Source: Acidobacteriota bacterium
Lineage (GTDB): Bacteria; Acidobacteriota; Terriglobia; Terriglobales; Acidobacteriaceae
Direction of reading: 5' to 3'
DNA: 8,849 bases
Assembly: GCA_021781255.1 (NCBI GenBank)
Contig: JAJXXG010000988.1
Coordinates: forward strand, 1 to 8,849
Position 1 is the stretch's first letter. Each line of letters starts with the position of its first letter. This document shows positions 5,800-8,849 of this stretch, in pieces. Below the pieces are notes generated by a model that was given only the letters and a program-made list of their open reading frames with translations, was not told the origin of the DNA and ran no database searches. A program made the position numbers and the translations under genes.

Positions 5800-6858
5800 T
5801 TACCGCCGCCCTCCGCCACCACCACCGCCATGGAATCCGCCGCCGCCACCGCCGCCAAACCCTCCGCCACCACCACCGCCATGGAATCCGCCGCCTCCAC
5901 CGCCGCCAAACCCCACGCCACCACCGTGGAATCCGCCGCCGCCTAAGGCGTGGCCGCTTCCGGTAAATCCGCGTCCACCATTGCCGTGGAACCCGTAGCC
6001 ACTCTGAAATCCACGGCCATAGTAGCCTCCTCCATAACCTCCTCCGTAGAAGCCATACCCTCCATAAAATCCGCCCCAGGGATAAAAGCCCCATCCGAAC
6101 GGGCTATAGAACGGATCCAAGCCAAGGTAGGTATAGTCCCACATCGACGGATCCCAGTACCAGCCCGGATTGAAGCCCGGCATACCGGCGTATTCTCCCG
6201 CGATCTGGTTGTTGGCTTCAGCCAGATACTCCGAGCGCAGGCGGCTCCAGTTGTAGAGTCCGTCGTCTTTGGGGTGGGAGTTGAAGTCATACGTCTTCTC
6301 GTGTCCCTCGTCCGTCACCAGCGCCATCTCGTGGTGGCCCTTCACCTTCTCCCACTTGCCGTTTCTCACTTCCACTTCGGCCTGGCCTTCGAACACCTTT
6401 GCCTCAGAAGGGTTGGCGTCGAACTCGTAGTAGCCGGTCTTGATCAGTTGCGTGGTCACGCCGTTGTCGAAGATCTGGACCATGTTTTCCGGGAAGATCT
6501 GGTCCACCTCAACGCCGACCCGTCCGCGTTCCAGTTCAACCTGTGTCTTCTCCAGGTCTGGCGAGATCATCTTCACCGCGCTGTTTGAGCCTACGCGCAG
6601 AAAAATTCCCGGCGTGAGCAGAATCTCCGCCTTGCCCGCGCCCGTCGTCAGCTCCTGGCCGGTGCTAAGTTCCTCGGTTCCCACGTGGCTGTTGGTTAAC
6701 GCCTTGCCATCGAGATTCGCTGCACCCTGGATGTAGTTCACCGTGCCGGGATCGGGGAAGTTTGCAGGCTGCGTGGGATTGGGAACATCCGCGCCGAACA
6801 CCCGCATCCCAAACAGTCCCAAGGCAGCTATCGCGACGATTGCTCTCCAACACTTCAT
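5800..6858 (-). CDS. Exported FecR-domain protein with glycine/aromatic-rich repetitive tail
   Basis: This is a 352-residue protein of unknown role. A signal peptide occupies about residues 1-23 (cut after 'VFGA'). A FecR-like domain follows at about 45-165, with 'LSTGQELTTGAGKAEILLTPG' type strands, 'LRVGSNSAVKM' and 'VELERGRVGVEV'. A linker then contains 'WSRLRSEYLAEANN'. From about residue 225 the chain is low complexity: first Trp/Tyr/Phe/Gly/Pro-rich (several 'FYGG' and 'GGYG' words), then nearly pure Gly with 'GFHGGG' repeats, ending Arg-Arg. In classical systems FecR is a membrane anti-sigma regulator, but this protein has no cytoplasmic N-terminal domain and no sigma factor neighbour, so it is more likely an envelope or extracellular protein that uses the beta-rich FecR fold structurally. 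The start is fixed by GAGAGGTGA (6873-6865), 6 nt before ATG 6858. A terminator follows at 5653-5621. Confidence 0.85.
   Translation of the reverse strand: MKCWRAIVAIAALGLFGMRVFGADVPNPTQPANFPDPGTVNYIQGAANLDGKALTNSHVGTEELSTGQELTTGAGKAEILLTPGIFLRVGSNSAVKMISPDLEKTQVELERGRVGVEVDQIFPENMVQIFDNGVTTQLIKTGYYEFDANPSEAKVFEGQAEVEVRNGKWEKVKGHHEMALVTDEGHEKTYDFNSHPKDDGLYNWSRLRSEYLAEANNQIAGEYAGMPGFNPGWYWDPSMWDYTYLGLDPFYSPFGWGFYPWGGFYGGYGFYGGGYGGGYYGRGFQSGYGFHGNGGRGFTGSGHALGGGGFHGGGVGFGGGGGGGFHGGGGGGGFGGGGGGGFHGGGGGGGRR
5812..5940 (-). repeat. In-frame 51-bp tandem repeat encoding the glycine tail
   Basis: On the + strand the units align on 'atggaatcc' at 5830 and 5881, exactly 51 bp (17 codons) apart and almost identical. 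A third, shortened unit lies 45 bp further on ('gtggaatcc' at 5926). Each unit encodes Gly-Phe-His followed by glycine runs with a central Phe. All length differences are multiples of three, consistent with slippage kept in frame. Confidence 0.8.
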
Positions 6859-6911
6859 GACTCATCACCTCTCGTCTTCAATTTCTATAAATGCGCAAAT
6901 CAGACAAAAGT

Positions 6912-6925
6912 TCTGCGCGCGCAGA
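6912..6925. promoter_or_regulatory. Perfect 14-bp palindrome in the divergent FecR/yqeY region
   Basis: TCTGCGCGCGCAGA is fully self-complementary and lies 54 bp upstream of the FecR-domain start. A TATAGA word on the minus strand lies between it and the gene. It is a possible repressor or activator site. No known consensus was recognised. Confidence 0.3.
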
Positions 6926-6929
6926 GCAA

Positions 6930-6952
6930 TCGATTTCATCCTGCAAAATCGA
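6930..6952. promoter_or_regulatory. Inverted repeat with 7-bp arms
   Basis: TCGATTT (6930-6936) and AAATCGA (6946-6952) are separated by 9 nt, next to the 14-bp palindrome. The geometry suits a dimeric regulator's operator. Function is unproven. Confidence 0.25.
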
Positions 6953-6995
6953 AATTCCGAGTCCCGGCATCCTTCGCGCGCCTCGTGCATCTAAC

Positions 6996-7013
6996 TTGTA
7001 TTCGTCGATACAA
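6996..7013. promoter_or_regulatory. TTGTAT-N6-ATACAA dyad, possible operator or promoter element
   Basis: Perfect 6-bp arms lie at 6996-7001 and 7008-7013. The right arm overlaps TACAAT (7009-7014), a reasonable -10 word for + strand transcription toward yqeY, but no good -35 sits at the right distance. The same TTGTAT word serves as the candidate -35 of the aminotransferase promoter, so the dyad may be chance promoter-like sequence. Confidence 0.25.
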
Positions 7014-7111
7014 TTCTTTCTTGACCGGCACTCTTTGGATGTCTCCTGCTTGCGGCGCTTCTATTTTTGCCTCAATGATGGGACACCACAAAGCCCGAGC
7101 AGCCAACAACC

Positions 7112-7139
7112 AGCCAGAAGCTGGCAGCCAGGAGCTGAA
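7112..7139. repeat. Heptamer tandem repeat, four units, directly before yqeY
   Basis: The units are AGCCAGA, AGCTGGC, AGCCAGG and AGCTGAA, with starts at 7112, 7119, 7126 and 7133. Two degenerate units (from 7098) precede them. AGCCAGA and AGCTGGC also occur at 4298-4325, and AGCTGAA at 4175-4195. The junction of the last two units gives AGGAGCTG, the ribosome binding site of the downstream gene. Confidence 0.7.
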
Positions 7140-7141
7140 CT

Positions 7142-7624
7142 ATGGACGCAGGAGCACTTGAAACCGTCATCAGCCAACAGATCGTCACCGCCATGAAGGC
7201 GCACGACGCCGAACGCACCGGCACGCTGCGCCTCATCAAGAACGCGCTCAAGAACAAGGCCATCGAAAAGCGCGCCCCGCTGACGCAGGCCGAAAGCGAG
7301 CAGGCGCTGGCATCGATGATCAAGCAGCGCCGTGATTCCATCGAGCAATTCACCAGGGGAAATCGCCCCGATCTCGTCCAAAAAGAACAGGCAGAAATTG
7401 TCGTCATCGAGGAGTTTCTGCCCAAGGCGCTGGACGAAGCCGGTCTCGCCGCGCTGGTTTCGCAAGCCCTCGCCGAGCTAGAAACCGCGCTTGGCCACAA
7501 ACCCACGCAAAAAGAGATGGGCGCGGCCATGAAAGCGGTCCAGGCCAAATTGCAGGCTGCCGGCGTTCGGGCCGACGGACGCGCTGTGAGCGAGTTGGTA
7601 AAGAAGAACTTAGCCGGCATCTGA
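7142..7624 (+). CDS. yqeY: GatB/YqeY domain protein
   Basis: This 160-residue protein is the usual length for stand-alone YqeY. The N-terminal helical half has 'LRLIKNALKNKAIEKR' and 'MIKQRRDSIEQF', typical of the family. The C-terminal half has 'EEFLPKAL', 'MGAAMKAVQAKL' and the ending 'VSELVKKNLAGI', resembling the tail domain of the GatB subunit of tRNA amidotransferase. YqeY-type proteins are thought to help tRNA-dependent amidation or bind tRNA, but the physiological role is not settled. The ATG at 7142 follows AGGAG (7130-7134) by 7 nt, and that site is part of a heptamer repeat. There is no signal peptide, so it is cytoplasmic. Neighbouring genes do not point to a shared pathway. Confidence 0.9.
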   Translation: MDAGALETVISQQIVTAMKAHDAERTGTLRLIKNALKNKAIEKRAPLTQAESEQALASMIKQRRDSIEQFTRGNRPDLVQKEQAEIVVIEEFLPKALDEAGLAALVSQALAELETALGHKPTQKEMGAAMKAVQAKLQAAGVRADGRAVSELVKKNLAGI

Positions 7625-7839
7625 TTCTCCGGTTGCTTCAGCAAAACGCGCAGCAGCAGGACCTTGCGCAGTGGGCCGCACCGGTTCAGGCGCTCAGCGC
7701 CGAAGAGCTTGAGCAGCTTCTCGCGCCCATCGCGCTCAATCCCGATGCGCTTCCGGCGCAGATTCTCGCTGCGGCTGCCTATCCGGCGCATGTAGCCGAC
7801 GCCGATGAAAGCGCGATCAATTTGGAAATGCCGGTTTGA
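7625..7839 (+). pseudogene. Truncated DUF3300 remnant
   Basis: The open frame right after yqeY encodes 'LSAEELEQLLAPIALNPD' followed by 'ALPAQILAAAAYPAHVADAD', which matches the conserved start of DUF3300 proteins (typical form 'LAPIALYPDALLAQIL...YP.EV'). Intact members are exported and several hundred residues long. Here there is no ATG, no ribosome binding site and no signal peptide; the only nearby start is TTG 7633. The frame stops at TGA 7837-7839, only a few residues past the motif. The usual Tyr of 'ALYPD' is Asn. I read it as a decayed fragment left by deletion on both sides. A translated short peptide cannot be excluded but is unlikely. Confidence 0.6.
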
Positions 7840-7909
7840 CCGGCACGGCGTTCAGCCTCTAGCATCCACCTTTAATAAGACCGCGCGGTCCCCTTATCGC
7901 GGAGCGTCG

Positions 7910-8794
7910 ATGAAAGTCCCCAGCATTATTCCAGGCTTGGCTCTGTGCTTACTCTGCGCTCTCGCCGTTCCCCGGCTTTGCGCGCAAGGCCCTCCCTATC
8001 AAATCGACGACCCGGTTCCCGTCGACCTGCATCACTACGAGCTCTACGTCTTCGGCTCCGCGGACGGAACGCCGGCTGAGATGGACTCCATCGAACCGGC
8101 TTTTGAATTCAACTGGGGCGCGATTCCACGCGTGCAGCTGCATGCCATTCTGCCGTGGGGCTCGATCAATCCGTCAAACAATTCCATTTTTGCGCCCGGC
8201 GGAACCGGCCCCAGCGCCTTCGGACTCACCGACATGGAATTGGGCGCCAAGATTGCCTGCATCAAAGAGAGCAAGCGCATGCCGCAGATTGGCACATTCA
8301 CCATGTTCGAGATGCCCACTGGCAATTACGGCAAGGGCCTTGGAGTGGGGAAGGTTTGGTATCGACTGCCCGTCTGGCTGCAAAAGAACATCGGTCGCTG
8401 GCTGCTGGACGGCGGCGCGGGCGAAACGGTGGTTCCGCAGACCGGCTATCGAGACTTCCCCTACGGCGGATTCCTGCTGAAATACACCTTTCCGGGCGAC
8501 CGGCTGGAACTCGGCGGCGAAGTCTTTTCACACGGCAAGGAAGGATTCGCGACGCCGCAGACGCAAGCGTCCACAATGATTGACCTGGGCGGCTATTACC
8601 ACCTCAAACACAATCCCAACGAGCAGTTTCTGTTTTGCTACGGCCACTCCGTTGCCGGACAAACCGAAAACTACGCCTACGTGGGCATGTACTGGACCTG
8701 GGGAAAAGACTCGAAGAACGCTTTGCCGGACGAAAAGACAGATTCGTCTCGCAACACGCTCTTCCTCTTGCCGCCAAACAAAAACGGACTTTGA
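7910..8794 (+). CDS. Predicted outer-membrane beta-barrel protein of unknown function
   Basis: This is a 294-residue exported protein. ATG 7910 is chosen over the upstream in-frame ATG at 7805 because it follows GGAG (7901-7904) and begins a clear signal peptide (hydrophobic core 6-20, cut after Ala25 in 'RLCAQ'). The mature part begins 'GPPYQIDDPVPVDLHHYELY', a start typical of a barrel family often labelled transporter or related to the MetA-pathway phenol-degradation domain. Alternating strands rich in Gly and aromatic residues follow, such as 'PAFEFNWGAIPRVQLHAILP', 'MIDLGGYYHL' and 'YAYVGMYWTW'. The segment 'GTFTMFEMPTGNYGKGLG' resembles the conserved loop of that family. Substrate is unknown. 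The gene is preceded by the DUF3300 remnant, and no partner gene is visible. No clear terminator lies in the 55 bp left in the window. Confidence 0.75.
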   Translation: MKVPSIIPGLALCLLCALAVPRLCAQGPPYQIDDPVPVDLHHYELYVFGSADGTPAEMDSIEPAFEFNWGAIPRVQLHAILPWGSINPSNNSIFAPGGTGPSAFGLTDMELGAKIACIKESKRMPQIGTFTMFEMPTGNYGKGLGVGKVWYRLPVWLQKNIGRWLLDGGAGETVVPQTGYRDFPYGGFLLKYTFPGDRLELGGEVFSHGKEGFATPQTQASTMIDLGGYYHLKHNPNEQFLFCYGHSVAGQTENYAYVGMYWTWGKDSKNALPDEKTDSSRNTLFLLPPNKNGL

Positions 8795-8849
8795 CGGCGC
8801 GATCCTTGCGGTTTGGAAAATACAGCCCTGGATCGTTGTAACCTGTGTT

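Noticed and set aside
5336..5998. Long + strand frame with runs of proline (NPPPPPPP)
   Set aside because: It is the exact antisense of the glycine tail of the FecR-domain protein plus an intergenic region. It has no ribosome site and no family resemblance.
7021..7026. TTGACC as the -35 of a yqeY promoter
   Set aside because: No -10-like hexamer lies 16-18 nt downstream.
7805..7909. Upstream ATG extending the outer-membrane gene by 35 residues
   Set aside because: The extension would place charged, non-conserved residues before a complete signal peptide, and ATG 7910 has its own GGAG site.
8800..8835. CGATCC / GGATCG inverted repeat after the last gene as a terminator
   Set aside because: Only 6-bp arms with a 24-nt gap and no T tract, so it could easily be chance.

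Overview
The window reads as a GC-rich chromosomal segment of a Gram-negative soil bacterium, most likely an Acidobacteriota of class Terriglobia. The assignment is an inference. It rests on the gene mix (secreted serpin, FecR-domain protein with a glycine/aromatic tail, a DUF3300 remnant, an outer-membrane barrel-like protein with a 'DDP.PVD.HHYE' start), on Gram-negative style signal peptides, and on strong AGGAG-type ribosome binding sites. No 16S rRNA, tRNA, CRISPR array or transposase was seen.

Layout, left to right. A 5'-truncated elongation factor P gene (efp) is followed 30 bp later by a DinB-superfamily metal-binding protein and then by a secreted serpin, all on the + strand. The serpin converges on a minus-strand pair, with a hairpin between them. 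In transcription order that pair is a class V PLP aminotransferase and a D-3-phosphoglycerate dehydrogenase (SerA) carrying an N-terminal XRE helix-turn-helix. Upstream of the aminotransferase is an AT-rich stretch with a candidate promoter, back to back with the terminator of the next minus-strand gene, an exported FecR-domain protein with a glycine-rich repetitive tail. A 283-bp divergent region with several dyads separates it from a + strand GatB/YqeY protein. A truncated DUF3300 remnant and a complete outer-membrane-type protein close the window.

The clearest functional unit is the serine-biosynthesis pair. SerA oxidises 3-phosphoglycerate, and the aminotransferase may supply the phosphoserine transamination step or interconvert serine and glyoxylate/pyruvate. 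The XRE domain at the SerA N-terminus suggests local regulation of this pair. An A6 tract and a well-placed internal ribosome binding site at the XRE/SerA junction raise the question of whether one fused protein, two proteins, or both are made.

A second pattern is a degenerate heptanucleotide tandem repeat (AGCYNNN, exact 7-bp period) at three intergenic places: before XRE-serA, over the stop codon of the aminotransferase, and before yqeY. In two of the three the repeat itself supplies the AGGAG ribosome binding site. No complete new defence or mobile system was recognised.
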